7,987 nt of DNA from NCBI GenBank assembly GCA_964648005.1, contig CAZYKR010000209.1:1-7987 (forward strand). The letters run 5' to 3'. A program made the translations under genes and the position numbers. The notes below the pieces were generated by a model that saw only the letters and a program-made list of their open reading frames with translations, ran no database searches and had not been told where the DNA came from. Shown in pieces: positions 1 to 6,256 of the stretch. This DNA is from JAGQTE01 sp964648005. Lineage in GTDB: Bacteria > Actinomycetota > Acidimicrobiia > Acidimicrobiales > Acidimicrobilacustridaceae. The first letter of the stretch is position 1. Each line of letters begins with the position of its first letter.

Positions 1-773
1 GCAGCGCGGGCGAGCTTGAGCGGCGATGCCTGCGCGAGCGCGACGAGTTCGGCGGCAGGGTCCTGGACGGCGGCAACGACGTCGGCGAGCGTGAACGGAC
101 GCCCGCTCGTCGCGAGTGTCTGGACTGCCCAGCCGAGCAGCGCGTCCTCGGTCGGGTCGAGGGGCCGGCCGAGCACTGCGGTCACCAGCGAGCCGGCGAG
201 GCCTTGTCGGGCGATGGCGTCGGCAGGATCGTCGCCCGGTCGGGGGTCCATCGGGTTGAGCCGGGCCGTGCCGCCGGGATGGAGCTTCACGACCGGAAGG
301 CCGAGCGCGTGCGCGACCGGTGTGTATTCGCCCTTCGGGTCGAGGATGGCGACGAAGCGGCGATGGCCGTAGACGGCGAGGGAACGGGACAGGAACGCCT
401 TTACGGTGGAGCTCTTTCCTGAGCCCACCTCGCCGATGACCATGACGTTGGGGTTCGTGAGCACCGGCCCGTAGAGCTCGAAGGGGTCAAAGTGGAACGC
501 CCCCATCCCTCCCGATACCGACACCCCGAGGTAGGGGCCTCGGTCCCCGAACCCAGAGTCGGCGTGGAACGGGTAGACGCTGCGCAGGTGCGCCATCGTC
601 GAGCGATGCCAGTCCACCCGCAGTCCTGTCCCGGCGGCCCACAGCGGCGGCCGGTCCCCGCCCTGGTCACCTTCCGAGAATGACGCGGCTCGTGCTCGTT
701 CCCGCTGTTCGGCGTCGCGCGCGCGGGCGGCCGCCTCGCTGGGCCGCAGCCGTCGATCCTTGCGGCGCCTCAC
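1..773 (-). CDS. VirB4/TraC-like conjugation ATPase, C-terminal ATPase half (partial, runs off left edge)
   Basis: This is the probable energising ATPase of a type IV secretion system, acting at the cytoplasmic face of the channel. The first 257 residues are visible. After a charged Arg/Ala-rich leader (about 1-40) comes a VirB4-type entry segment (YPFH at 67-70, a Gly-rich stretch, then FDPFELYGPV at 95-104). Walker A follows at 114-122 (GEVGSGKSS, Lys120), and then ILDPKGEY at 143-150, resembling the VirB4/TraC/HerA nucleotide-binding fold. Walker B would lie beyond the edge. The start is taken as GTG at 773: it overlaps the TGA stop of the upstream gene (GTGA) and has GAGG six bases before it. 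It is last of the visible operon. The VirB4 N-terminal domain is absent and is probably supplied by the upstream gene. The family call is firm; the exact orthologue is not. Confidence 0.88.
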   Translation of the reverse strand, partial: MRRRKDRRLRPSEAAARARDAEQRERARAASFSEGDQGGDRPPLWAAGTGLRVDWHRSTMAHLRSVYPFHADSGFGDRGPYLGVSVSGGMGAFHFDPFELYGPVLTNPNVMVIGEVGSGKSSTVKAFLSRSLAVYGHRRFVAILDPKGEYTPVAHALGLPVVKLHPGGTARLNPMDPRPGDDPADAIARQGLAGSLVTAVLGRPLDPTEDALLGWAVQTLATSGRPFTLADVVAAVQDPAAELVALAQASPLKLARA

Positions 774-2254
774 GAGAGGCCTCGCGAGGGTGTCACGTTG
801 CGGCCGAGGGGCAGGTTCGCGACCCAGCCCAGGTCGTGTCGGGCTTCGAGCGGACGAAGATCGACGAGCGACTGGGCGGCGGCCTGCTCGACCGCGGCGC
901 AGGCATCTTCGAGCGTGTCGAGGTCGGGGGCGGCGACGTCGACAAGGCCGACGAAGCGGAACTCGGGGTGGCCCTCGGTCAGCTCGGACTCGCGTTGGCG
1001 GACGTCATCCATCCGCTTGCGGTCCCTCGCCGAGACCCGGAAGCCCCGCCGCTCCTTCATGTCGGCGTCGGCCTCTCGGCTCATCACCTCACGGTCGGCC
1101 AGCCGGGCGGCCTTCGAGGTCGGCACGGGTTCGAGGACCACCGTCACGGTCCGGGTCGCGCCCGCCGTCGACAGGAGCGGCCCGAGCCAGTCGGCGGCCA
1201 CGGGAAGCAGCGGCCACGTCGCCACCCGGAACGAACGGTGGAGGGATCCGTCGACCGCGACGTGGCCCCACGCCCGCTCGGTCGCCATCGGGCCCCACTC
1301 GATCGCCTCGCGCCCGGTCGTGGCGGCCAGGGAGTGCGCCAGCGTCGTCGCTTGCCGAGCTCGGGTCGGATCCGACCGGAGACGGACCGCCGTGGACACC
1401 TCGGCCGGCGAGAGCGGATCGTCGACGACGAGACCTGCCGTCGCCAGTCGGTCCGAGAAGAGACGGATCTCGTCGACGAGCACCTCGATCGCTGCGTCGA
1501 ACGAGCGGACGTTGCGCCGAGCCCGGACCCGGCGCTGATCGACGGTGACGGTCAGCAGCACATCGTGGGTCACCGTCGAGCGAGCCTGCGACTCGACCAG
1601 CGACAGGTAGTCGGCCACCTCAGCGTCGGCTCGACGATCGGCCACGCCGACTTCGGCGAGGAACTGCCGATGCCCGTCCGCGCCGACGGGATGGGCCCAC
1701 TCGTGCCAACAGACCCGTGTCACCGCTGCTCGCTCGCGTGCGAACGGAGCGAGCGCGCCTCCCCACGCGGCGAGCAACCCGTCCTGCTCGTCGGGTGACG
1801 ACAGCGGGAAGCCCCGACCCTGCGCACGCAACACAGCGGTCACCGTCCCGGCCTTGCGATCACGCACCGCCGCGATCCCGACCGCGCGGCTCAGCCACGG
1901 CGCAGCCACCTCGACCAACTCGAGCCCGTCGAGCTGTGCCGGGAGGTCGGCTTCGTAGCCCGGGCCGGCGCCCAACAGCGACGCTCGCACCCACGTTGAC
2001 CGCACGGCTCGCCGAGCGAACCACAGCCGAGAGCCCGCACCGCCCACCTCGGCCAGGGGCGCGCCGCGGAAGCGGCCGAAGGCGACCACAAGCCCGACGA
2101 CAGGTCCAGCGACCACGAACGCAACCGGCGCTGCGGTCTGCATGGCGAACGCCATCCACAGCACGCCGCCGATGAGCGGGATCGCCTGCCGAGCGGAGAG
2201 CCCGAGCAGGAGCCCAGGCCGACTCGCATCCCCGAACCGGTAGGTCTTCGCCAT
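770..2254 (-). CDS. SCO6880-family conjugation protein (VirB3/PrgI-like membrane part plus VirB4 N-terminal-like domain)
   Basis: A 494-residue membrane protein of the SCO6880 family, found in actinobacterial conjugation clusters. It opens with a TYRFGD motif (4-9) and two hydrophobic segments at about 24-40 and 42-60, like the VirB3/PrgI part of other systems. A large soluble region without a P-loop follows. Near the C terminus, RPLEARHDLGW and then LPLGR (481-485) resemble the segment that precedes the ATPase core in VirB4, and the protein stops nine residues later. I infer that it pairs with the next gene to make a complete VirB4. The start is ATG at 2254: GGGGAGGG lies seven bases upstream of it but only four from the alternative GTG at 2257. 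It overlaps the upstream stop by one base (TGATG) and the downstream GTG by four. Confidence 0.87.
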   Translation of the reverse strand: MAKTYRFGDASRPGLLLGLSARQAIPLIGGVLWMAFAMQTAAPVAFVVAGPVVGLVVAFGRFRGAPLAEVGGAGSRLWFARRAVRSTWVRASLLGAGPGYEADLPAQLDGLELVEVAAPWLSRAVGIAAVRDRKAGTVTAVLRAQGRGFPLSSPDEQDGLLAAWGGALAPFARERAAVTRVCWHEWAHPVGADGHRQFLAEVGVADRRADAEVADYLSLVESQARSTVTHDVLLTVTVDQRRVRARRNVRSFDAAIEVLVDEIRLFSDRLATAGLVVDDPLSPAEVSTAVRLRSDPTRARQATTLAHSLAATTGREAIEWGPMATERAWGHVAVDGSLHRSFRVATWPLLPVAADWLGPLLSTAGATRTVTVVLEPVPTSKAARLADREVMSREADADMKERRGFRVSARDRKRMDDVRQRESELTEGHPEFRFVGLVDVAAPDLDTLEDACAAVEQAAAQSLVDLRPLEARHDLGWVANLPLGRNVTPSRGLS

Positions 2255-3669
2255 CACGAACCCTCCCCGGTCGGCACCCGAGAGCTCGCCGGCGAGGCCT
2301 TGGTCCCGGTATCGGTCGCAGGCGGATCAGACGGCGAACTCGACGACGACGGCTGACGACTGTGCGCCGAGGGATGACGGGAGGCGGCCGCGTCGAGCGT
2401 GGCGTCGGAGACCGCACCGATCTTCGCTGTGCCCGACTTCACCGCGCTCACCGCAGCCGTTGCCACCATCACCGGCGCCGCCACCGCCGCACCTGCTCCT
2501 GCTCCGGCTGCAGCTGCGCCACCGGCACCAGCTCCCGCACCGGCGCCTGGTGCAGAGCCGGATGCGGCGCCGCTCGCCCCCGAACCCGTGCTGGTCGGCG
2601 CCGTTGCTGCCGACGCACCCGACGACGAGCTGCCCGCCGACTGCTGGGGCCCCGGCGAGGGACCGCCCCCGTTGCCACCACCACCGCCGGGCACAGGCCC
2701 GCTGGCGAGCTTCGCGAGGCTCCCGCCGAGGTTCTTGGCCGTGGACGCCGCATACATGCCGGTCATGGCGCCTCGGCCCCACCCGCCGGCGATGCCAGCG
2801 CCGACCACGGCGCCCTCGACGGTGGGCATCAGCTTGTAGAGCACCATCGGGGTGATCGACGCGACGGCGAAGCAGATCACGCCGGCGAAGAGCACACCCA
2901 GGGATCCGACGCCGTCCTGGAGCGTGTCACCTGTCGAGGTGAGGTTCGTGGCGTTGGCCATCATCTTCACGGCCAAGGTGAGCGTGGCGACGATCGCGAG
3001 CTTCGACAGGACGAGCGCCACGCCCAGGTGGATGATCTTGCGCGCCGACTCCCGGAACAGCGGGAGCACCGACGATGCGAACACCAGTGGTGCCATCAGC
3101 GCGACGACGTAGATCAGCGCGTTGCGCATCGCGAGCGCGACGGCGAGGCCGATCAGCGCGAGGTACATGAACAGCAGCATCAGCACCGCGAGGAAGCCCA
3201 TGCCGGTGACAGCGCCGGCGGACATGGCCGTGATCACGCCCTCCAGCAGTCGTTGGAGATCCGGGCGAACGGTCGCCCAGATCGCCGCCGACGCCTCGTC
3301 GACGATGGCGAGCAGCAGGTCGATGACGGTGACCGACAGCGCGGTGGCGACGATGCTCCACGCGCCCTGCTTGAACGCGTCGACGATCTGCTCGGGACGG
3401 CCGGCGAGCGCCGCCTGGATCGCCGACGCCAGCATCAGGGCAACCACGACTGCGAGAGCGAGCATCGAGATGGGCCCCAGGAGATCGGTCGTGAACCACG
3501 GCTCGGTGATGCGCGGCGTGGTGGCCGTGTCCAGCGTCGACCAGATCCACTCGATGAGCACCGCAAGGCCGCGCGCCATCCACGAGACGATCCCGTCGAA
3601 CACCGAGCTCGCAGCCGAGTCGATGACCCAGCCGAACAGGTCGTCGATGCCGGGAAGGTCGGGGATCAT
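2254..3669 (-). CDS. TrbL/VirB6-like polytopic conjugation membrane protein
   Basis: A 471-residue inner-membrane protein, probably the VirB6/TrbL channel component. About seven hydrophobic segments can be read at roughly 24-44, 64-85, 103-123, 155-176, 183-203, 216-236 and 257-280. The Arg-rich loop at 206-211 and the charged loop at 91-100 are probably cytoplasmic. A Gly/Ser/Ala/Pro low-complexity tail begins at about 325, contains a Gly-Ala alternation, and ends in a Ser/Pro-rich segment; such tails are common in actinobacterial TrbL-like proteins. The frame stays open upstream to 3903, but that extension is Arg/Gly-rich and overlaps the upstream gene. ATG at 3669 is chosen because it forms an ATGA overlap with the upstream stop and starts a sensible protein (MIPDLPGIDD). 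Only a G-rich tract precedes it, so translational coupling is likely. Assigned by topology, context and length rather than by a diagnostic motif. Confidence 0.82.
   Translation of the reverse strand: MIPDLPGIDDLFGWVIDSAASSVFDGIVSWMARGLAVLIEWIWSTLDTATTPRITEPWFTTDLLGPISMLALAVVVALMLASAIQAALAGRPEQIVDAFKQGAWSIVATALSVTVIDLLLAIVDEASAAIWATVRPDLQRLLEGVITAMSAGAVTGMGFLAVLMLLFMYLALIGLAVALAMRNALIYVVALMAPLVFASSVLPLFRESARKIIHLGVALVLSKLAIVATLTLAVKMMANATNLTSTGDTLQDGVGSLGVLFAGVICFAVASITPMVLYKLMPTVEGAVVGAGIAGGWGRGAMTGMYAASTAKNLGGSLAKLASGPVPGGGGGNGGGPSPGPQQSAGSSSSGASAATAPTSTGSGASGAASGSAPGAGAGAGAGGAAAAGAGAGAAVAAPVMVATAAVSAVKSGTAKIGAVSDATLDAAASRHPSAHSRQPSSSSSPSDPPATDTGTKASPASSRVPTGEGS
2261..2268 (-). promoter_or_regulatory. 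Ribosome binding site of the SCO6880-family gene
   Basis: The minus strand reads GGGGAGGG, TTC, GTG, ATG. Counted from the GGAGG core, ATG at 2254 has a normal seven-base spacing, while GTG at 2257 has only four. The site lies inside the end of the TrbL-like gene. Confidence 0.65.
2473..2697 (-). repeat. Low-complexity Gly/Ala/Ser/Pro coding tract in the TrbL-like gene
   Basis: This stretch encodes about residues 325-399 of the TrbL/VirB6-like protein. It has Gly-rich runs (GGGGGNGGG), a Ser/Gly/Ala segment, and GAGAGAGAGG and GAGAGA alternations at about 376-394. The DNA shows imperfect GCx/GGx codon repetition, so it can slip during replication and be misassembled. The encoded tail is probably disordered. 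Confidence 0.75.
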
Positions 3670-4382
3670 GACGAACCCCCCGGCGTCCGGCGCCACCCGA
3701 CGACCTCCGACGCCTCCGCCAGCGTCGATGCGCCGGCCTCCGGCGGGGGAGCGGGGAACGGTCCTGGCGACGTGGTCCATCGCTCGACCTTCCAGTCGCC
3801 ACCCGACCAGGCGAGCTCGAGCGTCGAGGTTCGCCACACCTGCCTGGCCGTCGATCCGCCCTTCGCCCCGAGCACGAGCACAGACCACACCCGCACCACG
3901 CAACGATCCGCCGACGGGCGCTCAGACGAGACCGACAGCGCGTACTCACTCCAGGCCAGATCGGCGGGAACGAGACCCCGCTCACCCAACGCGAACAGGA
4001 GGTCGTCCAGTTCGCGATTCGTCGCCTCGACGAGCGACGGCCCGTAGCCCGGAGTCGCCAGCGCGAGGATCACGTCCCGGCGGGCGAGCGGGCCCGCCTT
4101 GGCCACCAACGCGCTGGACTCCACGTACGCGGCTGCCGCCGCCTCGGCACCCGCCTGGTCGTGACGCCACCCGACCGGCACACCGCCAGCACCGTGGCGG
4201 GACGGCCCCAACGGCGGGGGCAGTTCCACCATCACGGCAGGGGACTGCTGCGCGAGGGCCACGGGACCCGGCGGATCGAAGCTCGGTCTCGCCGCAAGCG
4301 CGAACGCGATCGCCACGACCACCACCAACGCGACGACGGCGACGACCATCAGGCGCATCTCGAACTTGGTCTTGGGGTTCAT
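3666..4382 (-). CDS. Single-pass membrane conjugation protein, VirB8-like layout
   Basis: A 238-residue protein: a short basic N terminus, one membrane helix at about 12-31, a Pro-rich linker, then a globular domain from about 80 that should lie outside the membrane. The domain contains an Ala-rich helix (AAAAAYVESSALVAKAG), a region with ILALATPGYGPSLVE, and a strand-rich end with VVRVWSVLVLG, WRTSTLELAW and GDWKVERW. Helices followed by curved strands ending in a W-K-V pattern suggest an NTF2-like fold, as in VirB8/TcpC, but I cannot confirm this from sequence. The frame is open to 4460; ATG at 4382 is chosen because it makes an ATGA overlap with the pilin-like stop and removes a spurious Arg-rich leader. 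No Shine-Dalgarno is visible before it, so translation is probably coupled. It sits between the pilin-like and channel genes, where a VirB8 equivalent would fit. Confidence 0.78.
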   Translation of the reverse strand: MNPKTKFEMRLMVVAVVALVVVVAIAFALAARPSFDPPGPVALAQQSPAVMVELPPPLGPSRHGAGGVPVGWRHDQAGAEAAAAAYVESSALVAKAGPLARRDVILALATPGYGPSLVEATNRELDDLLFALGERGLVPADLAWSEYALSVSSERPSADRCVVRVWSVLVLGAKGGSTARQVWRTSTLELAWSGGDWKVERWTTSPGPFPAPPPEAGASTLAEASEVVGWRRTPGGSS

Positions 4383-4723
4383 GTCGCGTTGTAGATCTGC
4401 GTCGCGAACGAGTGCGCCATCCCCGCCAACGCGGCGGCGCCGATCCCGCCGAGCACCCACTTACGTCCCGCCGACGCCGCGCCGTAGTTGTTGCCGAAGT
4501 GACCGACACCGACGGCGATCCCGCCGCCGAGGATCCCGCCCACTGCAGCGGCCAGGGCGCCCCACTTCAACCAGCCGAGGATCGACGTCACGAGCGCGGC
4601 GCCCGGCATCGAGCCGTCGGGGGCGGGGTCTGGCACCTGGGCCATGGCGTTCGTGGCGGTGACGGCCAGCGTCACCGCCATGGTGGTCACCGCGGCGACC
4701 ACCTGTGCTGTTCGGTTCTTCAC
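4379..4723 (-). CDS. Small pilin-like membrane protein (VirB2/TrbC-like)
   Basis: A 114-residue protein, first gene of the minus-strand operon. It has a classical signal peptide (basic KNR at 2-4, hydrophobic core, likely cleavage after NAMA at about 25-28), a short Pro/Asp linker, a hydrophobic segment at about 41-67 rich in Gly and Ala, a polar loop with GNNYGAASAGRK, and a second hydrophobic segment at about 86-100. Signal peptide plus two membrane helices joined by a short basic loop is the VirB2/TrbC pilin layout; position and size agree. The frame is open to 4777, but GTG at 4723 is preferred because GGAGG lies four bases upstream and the signal peptide starts there. The stop overlaps the next start (ATGA). 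A structural role in a pilus or channel lining is inferred; VirB2-like proteins diverge strongly. Confidence 0.78.
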   Translation of the reverse strand: MKNRTAQVVAAVTTMAVTLAVTATNAMAQVPDPAPDGSMPGAALVTSILGWLKWGALAAAVGGILGGGIAVGVGHFGNNYGAASAGRKWVLGGIGAAALAGMAHSFATQIYNAT

Positions 4724-4727
4724 GTTG

Positions 4728-4732
4728 CCTCC
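4728..4732 (-). promoter_or_regulatory. Ribosome binding site of the pilin-like gene
   Basis: The minus strand reads GGAGG, then CAAC, then GTG at 4723. This perfect Shine-Dalgarno core decides for the GTG start over the ATG at 4777, which would add 18 residues ahead of the signal peptide. Confidence 0.75.
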
Positions 4733-4774
4733 AGGGCTCTGCAAGGCACGCCCGTTGCGCGCTCTCCCTAGACA

Positions 4775-4822
4775 CACCCACCCCGAAACAGGCGCCGGTC
4801 CCCTGTTTCCCGAAATTGGGTG
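4775..4822. promoter_or_regulatory. Nested inverted repeat in the divergent promoter region (putative operator)
   Basis: The inner arms GAAACAGG (4785-4792) and CCTGTTTC (4802-4809) are perfect 8-base inverted repeats nine bases apart. The outer arms CACCCA (4775-4780) and TGGGTG (4817-4822) are perfect 6-base inverted repeats, nearly concentric with the inner pair. CCCGAAA also occurs twice in the same direction (4782-4788 and 4809-4815). The region lies between the divergent starts at 4723 and 4856, so a regulator bound here could control both operons. A TAGGGA on the minus strand (4765-4770) is a weak -10 candidate; no convincing -35 was found. An operator is inferred from symmetry and position. 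Confidence 0.5.
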
Positions 4823-4855
4823 ACCACGGCCGAGTCGGGGGTGGGGACGTGAGGT

Positions 4856-5911
4856 ATGAGCATCAAGGCCCTGGCCATCGGCGGCGCAGCCCTCGGAGGC
4901 CTCCTCACCCTCGCCACGCTCCCTGCGGTCATCGCGCCGACGGCCGGCTACACCGGCACGAACTGCGGCGCGACCATCGGCGGGCCTGTCGAGGTCATCC
5001 AGGCGACGATCCGGCAGCTCGAATCCGGAGGCGACTACACCGCCCGAGCCCCAGGCTCGTCAGCGTCAGGCGCCTACCAGTTCATCGACTCGAGCTGGGC
5101 CGGCTACGGCGGCTACCCCCGCGCCTACCTGGCCCCACCGGCGGTCCAGGACGCCAAGGCCGCCGAGTACATCGCGTCGGTCCTGGCCGCCAACGGCGAC
5201 GACGTCACGACCGTGCCCGTGGCCTGGTACATCGGGCACGTCCCGCCGGCCGGCTCACCCGAATGGGATGTCGTGCCGTCGCCCGGCGCTGGCAACCGGC
5301 TCACGCCACGCGAGTACCAGGCCAAGTGGATGGACGTCTACCGCGCCAAGCTCGCCGAGCACAGCGGCGGAGCACCCGACGCAGCGGACGCCGCTCAACC
5401 AGCGTCGAGCACCTGCAGCGGTGGCTTCGGCGAGCCGCTCCCTGGCGGATGGTCGCTCCCGGGGCCACGCGAGGTACTCGACGCAACGGCCGGCGAGATC
5501 GACGACCCTCACCATGACTACGCCGCCTGGGACTGGCCCATCCCCACCGGGACGCCCATCTACGCGATCCGAGGCGGCACCGTCACTTCCCTCACGACCT
5601 ACCCGCACAACTGCTACGGGCAGGCCAACTGCGAAGCCTGCGGGCTCGGAGTCATCATCACCGACGAGCAAGGCGTCCAATGGACCTACTGCCACGGCTC
5701 GGCTCACCGCGTGAACCAAGGCGACCCCGTCGCCGCAGGCCAACAGATCCTCGACTCCGGCAACAGCGGCAACAGCAGTGGCCCCCACCTCCACCTCGGC
5801 ATCCGCACCAACGGCGTCGCCCGATGCCCCCAGCCGCTCATCGCATCCCTCTACGAGCACAGCGTCGGACTCGACCCCACGACCCTGCCGACCACCGGGT
5901 GCAGCTACTGA
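4856..5911 (+). CDS. Secreted bifunctional peptidoglycan hydrolase (lysozyme/transglycosylase-like + M23 endopeptidase)
   Basis: A 351-residue exported enzyme that should cut both glycan strands and peptide cross-links, opening the wall for conjugation. An N-terminal hydrophobic segment (about 5-30) is a signal peptide or anchor. Domain 1 (about 43-168) has QLESGG with candidate catalytic Glu56, then SGAYQFIDSSW, vQDAKAAEYI, PVAWYIG and LTPREYQAKW, as in Rpf/transglycosylase-like lysozyme folds. Domain 2 (about 190-335) is LytM/M23: zinc ligands likely His219 or His220 and Asp226, His280 in TYCHG, and HLH at 311-313. Eight cysteines (37, 187, 253, 259, 262, 279, 324, 349) suggest disulfides after export. 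It is divergent from the secretion operon and shares one base with the next gene (TGATG). GAGG lies only one base before the ATG; a better spaced GGGGA is at 4843-4847. The role parallels VirB1 and Tn916 CwlT, although CwlT uses NlpC/P60. Confidence 0.88.
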   Translation: MSIKALAIGGAALGGLLTLATLPAVIAPTAGYTGTNCGATIGGPVEVIQATIRQLESGGDYTARAPGSSASGAYQFIDSSWAGYGGYPRAYLAPPAVQDAKAAEYIASVLAANGDDVTTVPVAWYIGHVPPAGSPEWDVVPSPGAGNRLTPREYQAKWMDVYRAKLAEHSGGAPDAADAAQPASSTCSGGFGEPLPGGWSLPGPREVLDATAGEIDDPHHDYAAWDWPIPTGTPIYAIRGGTVTSLTTYPHNCYGQANCEACGLGVIITDEQGVQWTYCHGSAHRVNQGDPVAAGQQILDSGNSGNSSGPHLHLGIRTNGVARCPQPLIASLYEHSVGLDPTTLPTTGCSY

Positions 5912-6201
5912 TGAACACCGACCTGATCGTCCAGCCGATCGACGACATCCGCGCTGCTGTCGAAACCCTCGCCGCAGGACTCGTCCGAGGTGAGGTGATC
6001 AGCGCCGAGCTCTGGGACCGTTCGGTCACGACGCTGGCGCGCTGCCACGATCAGGTCGGAGGCGACACCCGCCGCCAGTTGTACGACGTCTTCGGTGCCT
6101 CGGCTGAGCCGCAGGGCGAGGGCGGCGTTGCAGCTCACCTCGAAGTGCTCTCTCAAGACCTTCAGGACTCGGGCGCGTCGAGTGATGAAGGCTGTCGCTG
6201 A
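5911..6201 (+). CDS. Hypothetical 96-residue acidic protein coupled to the hydrolase gene
   Basis: I do not recognise this family. The ATG shares its A with the TGA stop of the preceding wall hydrolase (TGATG), so the two are very probably co-translated. The protein has no signal peptide or membrane segment and is therefore likely cytoplasmic. It looks mostly helical: an amphipathic stretch at about 9-28, an ELWDRSVTTLARCHDQ segment, and TRRQLYDVFGAS at about 52-63, then an acidic, Ser/Gly-rich end. Two cysteines (about 45 and 95) form no metal motif. It could be an accessory or regulatory protein of the conjugation block; this rests only on position. GC-ending codons match the neighbouring genes, which supports a real gene. 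Confidence 0.65.
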   Translation: MNTDLIVQPIDDIRAAVETLAAGLVRGEVISAELWDRSVTTLARCHDQVGGDTRRQLYDVFGASAEPQGEGGVAAHLEVLSQDLQDSGASSDEGCR

Positions 6202-6245
6202 CGGGCGTTAGGGGATGGTCCGCGCTCGTTGCATCGGGCTGGTGC

Positions 6246-6249
6246 AGGG
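6246..6249 (+). promoter_or_regulatory. Ribosome binding site of the carbon-nitrogen hydrolase gene
   Basis: AGGG lies seven bases before ATG 6257. It favours that start over GTG at 6254 and over the ATG at 6215, which would add a leader with no family likeness. Confidence 0.5.
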
Positions 6250-6256
6250 TTGGGTG

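Noticed and set aside
680..1798. Long plus-strand open frame (372 codons) opposite the SCO6880-family gene
   Set aside because: Arg/Gly/His-rich translation without family features. It is the antisense shadow of a gene with membrane helices, family motifs and start/stop coupling.
2362..4771. Long plus-strand open frames (2362-4047 and 3122-4771) across the conjugation operon
   Set aside because: High GC leaves the antisense frames open. The products are Arg/His/Asp-rich or Thr/Pro-rich with no plausible fold, while the minus strand has membrane proteins with coupled starts.
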